DNA of 64,000 bases from Actinobacteria bacterium OV320 (GTDB taxonomy: Bacteria > Actinomycetota > Actinomycetes > Streptomycetales > Streptomycetaceae), in NCBI GenBank assembly GCA_001298545.1, contig LJCX01000019.1, positions 248,001 through 312,000 on the forward strand, given 5' to 3'. The notes beneath the pieces are model-generated. The model searched no databases, was not told the origin of the DNA, and saw only the letters and a list, made by a program, of their open reading frames with translations. Both the position numbers and the translations under genes were made by a program. Below, piece by piece: positions 36,600-46,062 of this stretch (the first letter of the stretch is position 1; each line of letters opens with the position of its first letter).

Positions 36600-37658
36600 C
36601 TAGCCGGCCGCCTCGTGCTCGAGGTCGCGGACCAGCTCGATGGCCCGGCCCAGGGTGGCGAGTCGGGCGTCGAGGGTCTCGCCGGCCGGGTAGAAGCGAA
36701 CGGTGTCGACACCGGCGGCGCGCCATACGCGCAGCCGCTCGCGCACCATGTCCTCGGTTCCGATCAGCGTGGTCGCCAGCACCATCTCGTCGGTGACCAG
36801 GCCGGCCGCGCCGTCCCGGTCCCCGGCCTGCCAGCGGGCCCGGACCTCGGCCGCCACCTCGGCCCATCCCTGGCGGCTGTAGGCGTTGTTGTAGAAGTTC
36901 GTGGTCGAGGAGCCCATGCCGCCGAGGCTGAAGGCCAGTTCCTTCTTGCGTCCGGACACCATCGTGCGCAACGCGTCCTCGTCCTCGGCGAAGGCGACCT
37001 CGGCGCCCTGGCAGATGTCGAGGTCGGAGCGGGTGCGCCCGGCGGCGGCCAGACCCTGGTCCAGATGGTCGAAGTACGCCTCTTTGGCACCCTCGGGTAC
37101 GAAACTGGTGCCCAGCCAGCCGTCGGCGACCTCACCGGTCAGGTGCAGCATCTTCGGCGAGAGGGTCGCGAGGTAGACGGGGATGTCGTACTCGGCGCGC
37201 ATCGACAGCCGCATGGGTTTCGTGTCGCCGGGCAGCGGGATCCGGAACTCCCGGCCGGAGTAGGAGATCTTCTCGCCCGACACGGCCTGGCGCACGATCT
37301 CGACGGTCTCGCGCATCCGTGACAGCGGCCGGGCGAAGGGCACGCCGTGCAGCCCTTCGATCACCTGCGGTCCTGAGGGGCCCAGGCCGAGGAGGAAGCG
37401 TCCCCGGGAGATCTGCGACAGCGTGATCGCGGCGCGGGCGATGGCCATCGGCGTCCGGGTGCCGAGCTGGATGATTCCCGATCCGAGCAGCATGCGCTCG
37501 GTCTTCGCGGCGAGGTAGCCCAACGGGGAGGGCGCCTCCGAGCCCCAGGCCTCCGCCACCCAACAGATGTCCAGACCGAGCTTCTCGGCCTCGGTGACGT
37601 AGTCGACGACCTCCCGCCAGTCGGCACCGGAGGCCTCGATCGTGGTGGAGGTGCGCAT
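36600..37658 (-). CDS. LLM class F420-dependent oxidoreductase
   Basis: 352 residues from the ATG at 37658. It is a TIM-barrel flavin/F420 enzyme of the luciferase-like family: EAEKLGLDICWVAEAWGSEAPS, LLGSGIIQLGTRTPM, ISRGRFLLGLGPSGPQVIEG and the C-terminal LVTDEMVLATTLIGTEDMVRERL are typical. Streptomyces make F420, so F420 is the likelier cofactor, but FMN cannot be excluded. The start overlaps the stop of the SRPBCC gene by one base, so the pair is co-translated. Substrate unknown. Confidence 0.85.
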   Translation of the reverse strand: MRTSTTIEASGADWREVVDYVTEAEKLGLDICWVAEAWGSEAPSPLGYLAAKTERMLLGSGIIQLGTRTPMAIARAAITLSQISRGRFLLGLGPSGPQVIEGLHGVPFARPLSRMRETVEIVRQAVSGEKISYSGREFRIPLPGDTKPMRLSMRAEYDIPVYLATLSPKMLHLTGEVADGWLGTSFVPEGAKEAYFDHLDQGLAAAGRTRSDLDICQGAEVAFAEDEDALRTMVSGRKKELAFSLGGMGSSTTNFYNNAYSRQGWAEVAAEVRARWQAGDRDGAAGLVTDEMVLATTLIGTEDMVRERLRVWRAAGVDTVRFYPAGETLDARLATLGRAIELVRDLEHEAAG

Positions 37659-38191
37659 CAGAGGCTCGCCTCGCCCGAGGTCCGGGCGCCCTCGGCCAGC
37701 TTCTTGATCTCTTCCAGGGTGACGGTCATGTTGGCCTCGAACTCCCGCATACGCACGAAGACGATCTTCTGCTCCTTCTCCGGCATGCGATCGATGGCGA
37801 AGGACAGGCCCGAGCGGCCCGGCCCCATCTGCATCCACTGCGTCAGCAGAGTGCCGCCGTCCTGCGGCTCCAGGGTGAACCGCCACACGGCGGTGGGGTG
37901 TTGTGGATCCTCGACCGCCCAGGCGAGCACTCTCGGCGGCTCGCACTCGGCGATGTGGGAGGTGGTGGCCCACTCCCCCAGCGCCTCGTGTTTGCTCCGG
38001 CCGATGAATCGGGCCCCCGGCGCGGGACCGCTCCGGCCGTCCAGCCATTCCACCGACCGCAGCTCCGCGCTGATACGCGGCATCAGCTCGATGTCGGACA
38101 CCAGCGTCCACACCTGTGTCGGCGAAGCGCCGATCCAGGTGTGCACCTCGACCGTCGGCCTGTCCGCGTAGCGCGCGCCCGTCCACTCCAT
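37658..38191 (-). CDS. SRPBCC family protein (polyketide cyclase/START-like)
   Basis: 177 residues from the ATG at 38191, with GGGAGG ten bases upstream; a longer frame to 38272 lacks this support. The helix-grip fold pattern (VEVHTWIGASPTQVWTLVSDIELMPRIS, then GARFIGRSKHEALGEWATTSHI and a long C-terminal helix) identifies it. Such proteins bind hydrophobic small molecules. It precedes and overlaps the LLM oxidoreductase, suggesting they act on the same compound. Confidence 0.8.
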   Translation of the reverse strand: MEWTGARYADRPTVEVHTWIGASPTQVWTLVSDIELMPRISAELRSVEWLDGRSGPAPGARFIGRSKHEALGEWATTSHIAECEPPRVLAWAVEDPQHPTAVWRFTLEPQDGGTLLTQWMQMGPGRSGLSFAIDRMPEKEQKIVFVRMREFEANMTVTLEEIKKLAEGARTSGEASL

Positions 38192-38302
38192 GATCCTGCG
38201 GCCTCCCTGCCCGTCCGAGAACCTCTTACCAGGTCTGAACAGTAAAGTTGCGTAGATAGACTCACTTGTCAAGGGTGCACGCGGCCCACCCGGGCGGCGG
38301 GG

Positions 38303-38800
38303 TCAGTCCGCGAAACGCTCGCGTACATCCGGCCGCTCGGCCAGATGAGGTGGATAGCCGGGGCCCATCAGGGGGTGGGTGTTGTCCGCGGTCATCGGCT
38401 CGCCGCAGGCGGCACACACCACCTCGGCATGGGTCTCCTGCCCGCACACGTCGTGCCGCATGGCCACCGGCGGACCCGCTTCACCGGCCAGCCAGCGGTC
38501 TCCCCACCGGTTCATCACCAGCAGCACACCGTAGAAGTCGCGCCCCTTCTCGGTCAGCACGTAGTCGTACCGCACCGGCTCCGTCTGGTACGGCCGCTTC
38601 TCCAACAGCCCTTCCTCCACCAGTCGGCGGAGCCGGTCCGTCAGCGTGTTGCGGGCGATCCCCAGCGACTCCTGGAACGCGTCGAACCGCCGGATCCCGT
38701 AGAACGCCTCACGGAGCACCAACGGCGTCCACCAGTCCCCGAGCAGGTCCATGGTCCGCGCGATCGAGCAGGGCCACTGCGCAAAGGATGTCCGCCTCAT
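38303..38800 (-). CDS. HxlR family regulator
   Basis: 165 residues from the ATG at 38800; an ATG at 38812 is also possible. The winged helix (TMDLLGDWWTPLVLREAFYGIRRFDAFQESLGIARNTLTDRLRRL) is typical of HxlR, and a Cys pair (CAACGEPM) near 130 could bind metal or sense oxidation, a role shown for some HxlR proteins. It lies upstream of, and in line with, the SRPBCC-LLM pair and is its likely regulator. Confidence 0.85.
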   Translation of the reverse strand: MRRTSFAQWPCSIARTMDLLGDWWTPLVLREAFYGIRRFDAFQESLGIARNTLTDRLRRLVEEGLLEKRPYQTEPVRYDYVLTEKGRDFYGVLLVMNRWGDRWLAGEAGPPVAMRHDVCGQETHAEVVCAACGEPMTADNTHPLMGPGYPPHLAERPDVRERFAD

Positions 38801-38952
38801 GACAGCCAGCATAGGTTCGTCCGGTCGTGAGACCCAGCAGGTACAGCGAACGACCGGTGCGAGGGCGCGCTGACCGAGCAGGCGTGAGGACGCTGGTGGT
38901 CAGGGGGTCTCTGACATCATGGGCCCCGGATGCGTGACCACCGGGAGGCGCC

Positions 38953-40035
38953 ATGGCGCGGGAAACAGGACGAGGCGGGACTTCCGCCGCGCCGCGCAGC
39001 ATGGACGTGGCCCGGCTGGCGGGCGTCTCGCAGAAGACGGTGTCCAGGGTCTTCAACAACGAGGCCTACGTCTCCGCGGAGGTGCGCGGACGCGTGCTCG
39101 CAGCCGCCGCGGAACTCGGCTACCGGCGCAACAACGCGGCTCGTGCCCTGGCCTCGGGCCGGACACGTTCCATCGGCGTGGTGACGCTGGGTACCGCCCT
39201 GTACGGACCCGCGTCGTTGCTGATGGGCGTCGAGCGGGCCGTCCGGGACACGGGATACGCGCTCCGTGTGGTCAACACCGTGGAAGGCGACCCGACGGGC
39301 ATCGCCGGAGCCGTGGACTCGCTCCTGGACCAGGGCGTGGACGGCATCGTCATCTCCGAGCCGATCGACGAGAGCGGGGACGGGGACGGGGCCGGGTCGG
39401 AGGTCTCCGTTCACGTCGACGTGCCGGTCCTCGTCTGCGGCGCGCCACCGCCGTTCGCCGCGCCCAAGGTGCTGGCTGCGGGGGTCGGCGCCGACCAGCT
39501 GGCGCGCACGGTCACCGAGCACCTGCTCGGCCTGGGACATCTCACCGTCCATCACCTCGCCGGTCCGCAGCGGTGGTACGCCGCCCGGGACCGGAGCGCC
39601 GGATGGCGGGCGGCGCTGGCGGCTCAGGACCGGCGCGAGCCGCCGCTGGTCGAGGGCGACTGGTCGGCCGCCTCCGGCTACGCCGCGGGCCGTGAACTGG
39701 CCTGTGACCCCGACGTGACGGCGGTCTTCGCGGCCAACGACGACATGGCCATCGGCCTGATCCGCGCGCTGACGGAGGCCGGCCGACGCGTTCCGGACGA
39801 CGTGAGCGTCGTGGGTTTCGACGACACCCCGGTCGCCGCCTACGTCACCCCTCCCCTGACGACGGTGCGCCAGCCGTTCGACGCGGTGGCCCAGGACGGC
39901 ATCAAACGTCTCGTGCACGCCATCGAGAACCCGCGAGCCGACCCCTTGGCGGCGAGTGAACCACCGGTCGACCTCATCGTCCGCGCCTCGACCGCGCCTC
40001 CGCCGGCGGGCCGTGACACTTCCGCCCACCACTGA
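38953..40035 (+). CDS. LacI family regulator (copy 1)
   Basis: 360 residues from the ATG at 38953. The N-terminal helix-turn-helix (MDVARLAGVSQKTVSRVFNN) and hinge precede a periplasmic-binding-protein-like effector domain. The effector domain from RTRSIGVVTLGTALYGPASL onward is nearly identical to that of the second LacI at 49837-50910. It is convergent with the ribulokinase gene and marks the left edge of the sugar locus. The likely inducer is a pentose or a breakdown product of the plant polymer. Confidence 0.9.
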   Translation: MARETGRGGTSAAPRSMDVARLAGVSQKTVSRVFNNEAYVSAEVRGRVLAAAAELGYRRNNAARALASGRTRSIGVVTLGTALYGPASLLMGVERAVRDTGYALRVVNTVEGDPTGIAGAVDSLLDQGVDGIVISEPIDESGDGDGAGSEVSVHVDVPVLVCGAPPPFAAPKVLAAGVGADQLARTVTEHLLGLGHLTVHHLAGPQRWYAARDRSAGWRAALAAQDRREPPLVEGDWSAASGYAAGRELACDPDVTAVFAANDDMAIGLIRALTEAGRRVPDDVSVVGFDDTPVAAYVTPPLTTVRQPFDAVAQDGIKRLVHAIENPRADPLAASEPPVDLIVRASTAPPPAGRDTSAHH

Positions 40036-40099
40036 GCGGCGCCGGCCGGCCCCGGTGGCAAGGGTCGGAGCCGGCCCGCGCGCATGGGGGCCGGTGTCG

Positions 40100-41821
40100 T
40101 CATGACGGGGTTCCTTCCGTGCTCGGCCGCGGGTGCAGCGCTCCGGCGGACGCTTCCGCGCGGATGCGACGCAGCCGGTGCATGACCTCGTTGGCGCCCC
40201 GGCCGAAGTAGTCGTGCAGGAGCCGGTATTCGGCGTACAGGCGGTCGTAGGCCGCGGCGCGTTCGGGGTCCGGCAGGTAGGCCCCGCGACGGGCGCTGCC
40301 CATGGCGTGGGCAGCGGCCCGGATGTCGGGGTACGCTCCGGCGGCGACCGCGGCGTGCATCGCCGCGCCGAGTGCGGGGCCCTGGGCGGAGCCGATGACG
40401 CCGAGCGGGCGGCGGGTGACGTCGGCGTAGATCTGCATCAGCAGCGGGTTCTTGGTCAGGCCTCCGGCGATGACGAGTTCCGCCACCGGCACGTCGGATG
40501 CCTCGAAGGCGTCGATGATGGTGCGGGTGCCGAAGGCCGTGGCCTCCAGCAGCGCGCGGTAGATGTCTTCGGGCCGGGTGGAGAGGGTCAGTCCGACCAG
40601 CACGCCGCTGAGGTCGTGATCGACCAGGACGGAGCGGTTGCCGCTGTGCCAGTCCAGGGCGACGAGGCCGTGCTCGCCGCCCTGCTGAACGGCCGCGAGC
40701 GCAGTGAGGTGTTCGTGCGGGTCGCGGCCCAGCGCTGCGGCCTCTTCGGCGTACGACGCGGGAAGGCCGCTCCGCACGAACCAGGCGAAGATGTCGCCGA
40801 CGCCGCTCTGTCCGGCCTCGTATCCCCACAGGCCCGGCAGGATGCCGCCGTCCACGACCCCGCACATGCCGGGTACCGTGGCCTGCCGGTCGGAGCTCAC
40901 CACATGGCAGGTCGAGGTGCCCATGATGACGACCATCTGTCCCGGGTCCACGGCTCCCGCCGCGGGCGCCGTCACATGGGCGTCGACATGGCCCACGCAC
41001 ACGGTGATGCCCTCGGGCAGCCCCGTCCAGGCCGCCGCCTCGGCCGTCAACGTCCCGGCGGGTGAGCCCAGTTCACCGATCGGCTGGTCCAGCTTGTCGG
41101 TCACGAAGCCGGCGAAGTCCGGGTTCAGCGCCGCGAGGTAGTCGCGGGAAGGGTAGGCGCCGTCCTGGAACTGGCCCTTGTAGCCGGCGCTGCAGGCGTT
41201 GCGGACGTAGGTGCCGCACAGTCTCCAGACGATCCAGTCCGCGGCCTCCACCCACCGCTCGGTCCGGCGGTAGACCTCCGGATCCTCCTCCAGCACCTGG
41301 AGCGCCTTGGCGAACTCCCACTCCGAGGAGATCTTTCCGCCGTACCGGGCCCGCCACTTCTCCTTCCGCTCGGCGGCGACCGCGTTGATGCGGTCGGCGT
41401 GGCTCTGTGCGGCGTGGTGGCGCCACAGCTTCGGGTAGGCGTGCGGGCGGCTGACGAGGTCGGGGAGTTCGCACAGGGGTGTGGCGTCGGCGAGGACCGG
41501 CAGGAAGGTGCAGGCGGTGAAGTCCGTGCCGACACCGGTCACCTGCTCGGGCCGCACTCCGGCACGGGACAGCGCCTGCGGCACGGCGTGGCGCAGGACG
41601 TCGATGTAGTCCGACGGAACCTGCAGGGCCCAGTCGGGGGGAAGCGTTGTGCCGTCGGGGAGTTCCCGGTCCAGGACCGCGTGGGCGTAGGGATGCTCCG
41701 CGGTGCCCAGCTCCGCTCCGTCCCGGACGCGGACCACCACGGCCCGCCCGGACAGCGTGCCGAAGTCGACTCCGACGACGCAGGATTCGAGGTGTGCACG
41801 GTCATCGCGCTCGGTGTTCAC
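40100..41821 (-). CDS. araB: L-ribulokinase
   Basis: 573 residues from the GTG at 41821; the longer frame to 42172 overlaps the next gene. This FGGY-family kinase shows VGVDFGTLSGRAVVVRV (phosphate-1 loop), GKISSEWEFAKALQ and VIMGTSTCHVV and the C-terminal IAGGLTKNPLLMQIYADV. It converts L-ribulose to L-ribulose 5-phosphate in arabinose breakdown. araA and araD are not next to it, so the pathway is completed elsewhere. It is last in the run of genes from the LacI at 50910 downward. Confidence 0.88.
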   Translation of the reverse strand: MNTERDDRAHLESCVVGVDFGTLSGRAVVVRVRDGAELGTAEHPYAHAVLDRELPDGTTLPPDWALQVPSDYIDVLRHAVPQALSRAGVRPEQVTGVGTDFTACTFLPVLADATPLCELPDLVSRPHAYPKLWRHHAAQSHADRINAVAAERKEKWRARYGGKISSEWEFAKALQVLEEDPEVYRRTERWVEAADWIVWRLCGTYVRNACSAGYKGQFQDGAYPSRDYLAALNPDFAGFVTDKLDQPIGELGSPAGTLTAEAAAWTGLPEGITVCVGHVDAHVTAPAAGAVDPGQMVVIMGTSTCHVVSSDRQATVPGMCGVVDGGILPGLWGYEAGQSGVGDIFAWFVRSGLPASYAEEAAALGRDPHEHLTALAAVQQGGEHGLVALDWHSGNRSVLVDHDLSGVLVGLTLSTRPEDIYRALLEATAFGTRTIIDAFEASDVPVAELVIAGGLTKNPLLMQIYADVTRRPLGVIGSAQGPALGAAMHAAVAAGAYPDIRAAAHAMGSARRGAYLPDPERAAAYDRLYAEYRLLHDYFGRGANEVMHRLRRIRAEASAGALHPRPSTEGTPS

Positions 41822-41880
41822 AACCAGCCATCCTGGTTGATGAGGAGAGCGGGCGGGCGGACCGTCCGGACCTGGCGTTC

Positions 41881-41929
41881 GAGGTGTCGGGCCAAAGTGT
41901 CGGCAGAGGTGTCGGCCGAGGTGTCGGCC
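41881..41929 (-). repeat. 12-bp tandem repeat upstream of araB
   Basis: Four units of about 12 bp (core GTGTCGGC) lie in a row 60-108 nt before the araB start; the two last units, GAGGTGTCGGCC, are identical. It is non-coding and may be part of the araB control region. Confidence 0.5.
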
Positions 41930-41994
41930 GACGCCCGGTGATGCCAAGGAAGGTGCGGGTCCGGCAACGCGTGCCGGACCCCGGGTTCCAGTGT

Positions 41995-43800
41995 CTACTG
42001 GACCAGTTCCCAGTCCTGTGAACCGTCCGTGAGCGCGGTCTGCAGGGTCAGCTGCGCTCCGGCGGTCGCACCGGTCAGATACAGGCCGGTGTTCTTGACG
42101 GACTGGAGCTTGTAGAACCCGTCGGCGGTCTTGACGAGGTTCCAGCTGCCGGTGTCGCTGTTGTCGACCCACTGGCCGATCTTCTGGCCGGCCGTGGCGT
42201 TGCCGGTCCAGATGGCCGCCGCGCGGCCGCCGGACTTGTTCAGCAGGCTCACGCCGCCGTTCGGCTCGGTCGTCAGGTGCCAGTACTGGGTGTCCGCGTC
42301 AGCCGCCGAGCCCGGGGCCTCGAGCCGGACGTCGGGCACGTCCGCGTTGCCGATGTTCGCGTCGTTGGTCTTGTTCCCGGTGCCGATCACCTGGTCGGTC
42401 CTGCGGTTCACCAGTTGGTGGTAGGCGCCGTCGGAGTGACCGAGGTCGGCTTCGGCGTAGGCGATCGTGGAGGTGCCCTGGTTGTTGAGGATCGCGATGC
42501 GGCCGGTGGCGTCGACGTACTGAAGGTTGCGGCTGTAGCCGGCCGGTGAGGTCGTCTGGTACTCCTTCCACGTGCTGTCGCTGCGTCCGCTGTCGTTGAC
42601 CCAGACGTTGCCGCTGCCGGCCGCGTTGTAGACCAGGCGCCCGCCGGGAAGCCGGATGAGGACCGGGCTGCCGCCGGCCGCCAGGGCGTGGGAGCCGGCG
42701 TCGAGCGGCAGGGCGTTGACGCCCGTGCCGGTGGCGGAGCCGGTGTAGAACTTCAGCGGGTCGTCGGCGAGCACGTACCTGGTGTTGGCTCCTCCGCCCC
42801 AGTACTCGAAGGTCAGCAGCCATTTTCCGTCGGTCGTGCGGACGACGTTCGCCATCCCCGGCCGCCCGCCGCCGATCTCCGTCTTGCCGCCGCCCATGTT
42901 CTGGGTGAGTCCCGCGATGTCGACCACGGGCGCGCTCCACGCCGCGCTGCGACCGTCCCAGGTCTTGTGCGCGAGGATCTGGCCCTGCGAGTCCGTGGCG
43001 GTGTCGTTGGCGGGGTCGAGCGTCGGGACACCGGTGGTCGCGTTGAAGCCGGTGTAGTCGTTCTCGTCGGAGTAGTAGCAGACGAGCCGGCCCTTGTGGA
43101 CCATCAGGTACGGCTCCCAGACGGGGTCGACCTGGTGATGGGTGTTCGCGTCGGCGATGTTCTGGCCGACCGCGCCGGCGCTGCCGCCCTGCCAGCCACC
43201 GGTCGCGACGACGTTCTCGACCTTCCACGTCACACCGTCGTCGGTGCTGGAGTACAGGGCGATCGCCAGATCCTTGCGGTCGCCGTCGTTGGTCGGCGTC
43301 CAGTTCGGGTCGGCCGCCTTGTGCTCCTTGTAGTAGTGGTCGTCGCCCGACACGACGCTCGCGAGCAGCAGCGTGCCCTGCTTCAGGTTCCCGACGTCCT
43401 GCGGAAGGACGTACAGGTAGGGGTTGGTCCAGTTGCTGGTGTACTTCGCGTACTGGGGGTCGCCGGAGAGATACGCCGGAGCCTTGACCTCCGACAGGGG
43501 CTGCCACGTCGTTCCGTGGTCGTCGCTCTTGTAGACCGGGAGGGTCTGCCTGTCGGCGCTCCCGGTCGCCGTGACGACCGTGGACTTCTCGAACGAGGCG
43601 AGAAGACGTCCGCTCGGCAGCTCGGCCGACTTCGGGTAGACGGCGCAGTTGCCCCGGCCCTTCAGACACGGCTCGCTGCCGAGCTGGTACATGATCCCGC
43701 CCGTCGGGTCGTACGCCTGCGCGTTGACCATGGGTATCGCGAGGATCGCGGATGTGGCGGTGAAGACACCGAAAGCTCGTCCGAGCCTTCTTCGTGACAT
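41995..43800 (-). CDS. secreted sialidase-fold exo-glycosidase with ricin-type lectin domain (GH93 or GH33-like)
   Basis: 601 residues. A signal peptide (RRRLGRAFGVF then a hydrophobic core, cut near VNAQA) exports it. The catalytic part (about 35-430) is a beta-propeller with Asp-box motifs SDDHGTTW and STDDGVTW. The last 135 residues form a ricin-B/CBM13-like lectin domain (QYWHLTTE, IGQWVDNSDTGSWNLV). Sialidases (GH33) and exo-arabinanases (GH93) share the fold. With araB and a GH42 next to it, a role in arabinan breakdown is the better guess, but it is inference. Confidence 0.7.
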   Translation of the reverse strand: MSRRRLGRAFGVFTATSAILAIPMVNAQAYDPTGGIMYQLGSEPCLKGRGNCAVYPKSAELPSGRLLASFEKSTVVTATGSADRQTLPVYKSDDHGTTWQPLSEVKAPAYLSGDPQYAKYTSNWTNPYLYVLPQDVGNLKQGTLLLASVVSGDDHYYKEHKAADPNWTPTNDGDRKDLAIALYSSTDDGVTWKVENVVATGGWQGGSAGAVGQNIADANTHHQVDPVWEPYLMVHKGRLVCYYSDENDYTGFNATTGVPTLDPANDTATDSQGQILAHKTWDGRSAAWSAPVVDIAGLTQNMGGGKTEIGGGRPGMANVVRTTDGKWLLTFEYWGGGANTRYVLADDPLKFYTGSATGTGVNALPLDAGSHALAAGGSPVLIRLPGGRLVYNAAGSGNVWVNDSGRSDSTWKEYQTTSPAGYSRNLQYVDATGRIAILNNQGTSTIAYAEADLGHSDGAYHQLVNRRTDQVIGTGNKTNDANIGNADVPDVRLEAPGSAADADTQYWHLTTEPNGGVSLLNKSGGRAAAIWTGNATAGQKIGQWVDNSDTGSWNLVKTADGFYKLQSVKNTGLYLTGATAGAQLTLQTALTDGSQDWELVQ

Positions 43801-43821
43801 TGCCCCTCCTTGGGGGATGGA

Positions 43822-46005
43822 TCAGGAACGGTGGGCTGCTTCAGGAGCCGGCGCGCTGTCGGCGTCGGTGGAGACGAGCACGCGTACGTCCCAGGGGCCG
43901 AGGTCCAGCGCCGAGCCCGAGGAGACCGAGGTGCCCGTCAGGGCGTCGGAGAGGTCCACCGGGGCGGGGACGCTCACGGGCTGCCAGCTCCAGTTGTGGA
44001 CGATGTGCACACGGCGCCCGTCGGTGGACGTACCCGTGGTCGCGGTGACGGAGGCGGGCAGGTCGCGCCATCCGCTGCCGGCGGCCGGGGCCAGCCACTC
44101 GGCCAGCGTCCGGGCGAGGTCGCGGCCCGGCACCGTGCCGACGCAGGTGACGCGGCCCTCGCCGTGGCGCCGCGTGGTGACGGCGGGCCAGCGGCCGTGG
44201 TGCGGGTGCTCGTAGTGGGCGAGGACGTCGGCGTCGACGACCGTGAGGCCCTCGATCCAGCGCGTCGCCGTGGCGTTCTCGGGGACGTCCAGCGGCCCAC
44301 CGGGCACGGCGCGGACCGGGATGTCGCGCGTGAGGTTGCTGAACTCCTCGTACCGGACGCCGGCGGCGGGGACCAGGCGCCCGGGTGCCGGCTCGTGGCG
44401 GGCCCGGGCCTCGTGGTCGGCGTACGCGGTGCGCGGGCCGAGGACCAGGTGGCCGCCTGCCCGGGCGTAGGCCTCCAGCCAGTCGAGCGTGCCGTCGTCG
44501 ACGACGTACAGGGCGGGGGCGACGAGGACGGGGTGGCGCCGTACCGCCTCCTCCGGCGTCATGCCCCTCCGCTCGCCGCGTGGGTCGTGCAGTTGGCGGG
44601 CGTGGACGATGCGCACCTGACGGCCGGCGTCGAACGCGCCGCGGTAGAAGGGGTCGAAGAACCGGTGGTAGGCGGTGGCGTCCGGTTCGCCGTCGGCGGT
44701 CGCCAGCGGCGGGTACTTCTGCATCAGCCACTTGCTCGGCATCGAGTGGACCATCGTGATGTCGGCGTCCGGCTGGAGGCCGGCGACGAGCGGGCCTGCC
44801 GTCTCGAACTCCGCGCCGAGACGGGCGATTTCGGCATACGTACGGCCGGGCTGCCCGCTGTGCGGGAGGACGCCGCCCCAGTAGGTCTCCGCGCCGAAGC
44901 GCAGGGTCTGCCACTGCCAGTACTCGATCATGCGGGCGCCGCGGCCGACGAGGGCCCAGGCGGCCTGGCGCCACTGGCCGTCGTAGCCGGGCCGGTTGTC
45001 CCACGGGAAACCGATGCTCTGGGCGTTGGTCTCGGTGACCAGGAACGGCTCCTGGCGGGAGGAGAACATCCAGTCGGCCGTCTGGTACATCGACCAGACG
45101 CCGGTGCTCTTCCACTTCTGCTCGTGGTCGTCGGGCGTGGGGTCGGGCAGGAGCAGGCCGTCCTGCATGTCGTAGTACGGGTTGCCGGAGGCGATGTCGA
45201 GGCGGTCCGTCAGCTCGTCGTCCTCCACCCCTTGGCGGGTGTAGGAGATGCAGGTGGTGACGAAGTGCTCGGGGTGGGCGTACTCGCGGACGATGTCGGC
45301 CTGCCAGCCGATGAACTCGGTGACCTGCCGGGCCTGGAACTCCCGCCAGGCGACGTCGTACTGGGGCTGTTCGTTGCCGTCCGGCGTCCACAGGTCGGCC
45401 CAGGTCGACAGCCGGTGCGACCAGTAGACCAGGCCCCATTCGCGGTTCAGGGTCTCGACGTCCCCGTACTTCTCCCGCAGGTGGTCCACGAAGCGCTGGA
45501 AGACACCGCGGTTGTGGAAGAGGTGCAGGCCCGGCTCGTTGTCCACCTGCCAGCCGATCACCGCCGGGTGGTCGGCGTACCGTGCCACCACCTTGCGGAT
45601 CACCCGCTCGGCGTGGAACCGGAAGGCGGGGTGGGTGAAGTCGGCCTCCTGCCGGGCGCCCCAGCCGATGCGCTCACCGGTGCGCCGCTCGCCGGTGATC
45701 TCCGGGTACTGGCGGGCGAGCCACAGCGGCGCGGCGTACGTCGGGGTGCCGATGATGACGGAGATGCCGCGCTCGTGGGCGCCGTCGAGGACGGGCTGGA
45801 GCCAGTCGAGGTCGAACCGGCCGTTCTCCGGTTCCCAGGTCGACCAGACCGACTCGCCCACCCGGATCACGGTGAAGTGCGCCTCGGCCATCAGGTCCAA
45901 GTCGGTCTTGAGCCGTTCGTCGGGCTGCACATGGGGGTCGTAGGCGGGCGTGTACTCGTGGTAGTAAGCGGCGCCGAAGAGGACGCGGGCAGGCAGAGCC
46001 GCCAT
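43822..46005 (-). CDS. GH42 beta-galactosidase / alpha-L-arabinopyranosidase-type enzyme
   Basis: 727 residues. The TIM barrel holds Glu157 in WQVDNEP (acid/base) and Glu325 in VTETNA (nucleophile), the standard GH42 pair; a trimerisation domain and a small C-terminal beta domain follow. No signal peptide is visible, so it acts on imported oligosaccharides. GH42 enzymes split beta-galactosides and some take alpha-L-arabinopyranosides. It lies 57 nt after the second permease and 21 nt before the sialidase-fold gene, in one operon. Confidence 0.9.
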   Translation of the reverse strand: MAALPARVLFGAAYYHEYTPAYDPHVQPDERLKTDLDLMAEAHFTVIRVGESVWSTWEPENGRFDLDWLQPVLDGAHERGISVIIGTPTYAAPLWLARQYPEITGERRTGERIGWGARQEADFTHPAFRFHAERVIRKVVARYADHPAVIGWQVDNEPGLHLFHNRGVFQRFVDHLREKYGDVETLNREWGLVYWSHRLSTWADLWTPDGNEQPQYDVAWREFQARQVTEFIGWQADIVREYAHPEHFVTTCISYTRQGVEDDELTDRLDIASGNPYYDMQDGLLLPDPTPDDHEQKWKSTGVWSMYQTADWMFSSRQEPFLVTETNAQSIGFPWDNRPGYDGQWRQAAWALVGRGARMIEYWQWQTLRFGAETYWGGVLPHSGQPGRTYAEIARLGAEFETAGPLVAGLQPDADITMVHSMPSKWLMQKYPPLATADGEPDATAYHRFFDPFYRGAFDAGRQVRIVHARQLHDPRGERRGMTPEEAVRRHPVLVAPALYVVDDGTLDWLEAYARAGGHLVLGPRTAYADHEARARHEPAPGRLVPAAGVRYEEFSNLTRDIPVRAVPGGPLDVPENATATRWIEGLTVVDADVLAHYEHPHHGRWPAVTTRRHGEGRVTCVGTVPGRDLARTLAEWLAPAAGSGWRDLPASVTATTGTSTDGRRVHIVHNWSWQPVSVPAPVDLSDALTGTSVSSGSALDLGPWDVRVLVSTDADSAPAPEAAHRS

Positions 46006-46062
46006 GAAGGGGAACCTCCGAAGGAACGGGAGTGGAACGAGGGAACGAGGATGGGGCGGGCG

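Noticed and set aside
38242..38273. Promoter for the SRPBCC-LLM genes with TTGACA on the minus strand
   Set aside because: The -35 hexamer is perfect, but no acceptable -10 lies at 16-18 bp, so I did not list it.
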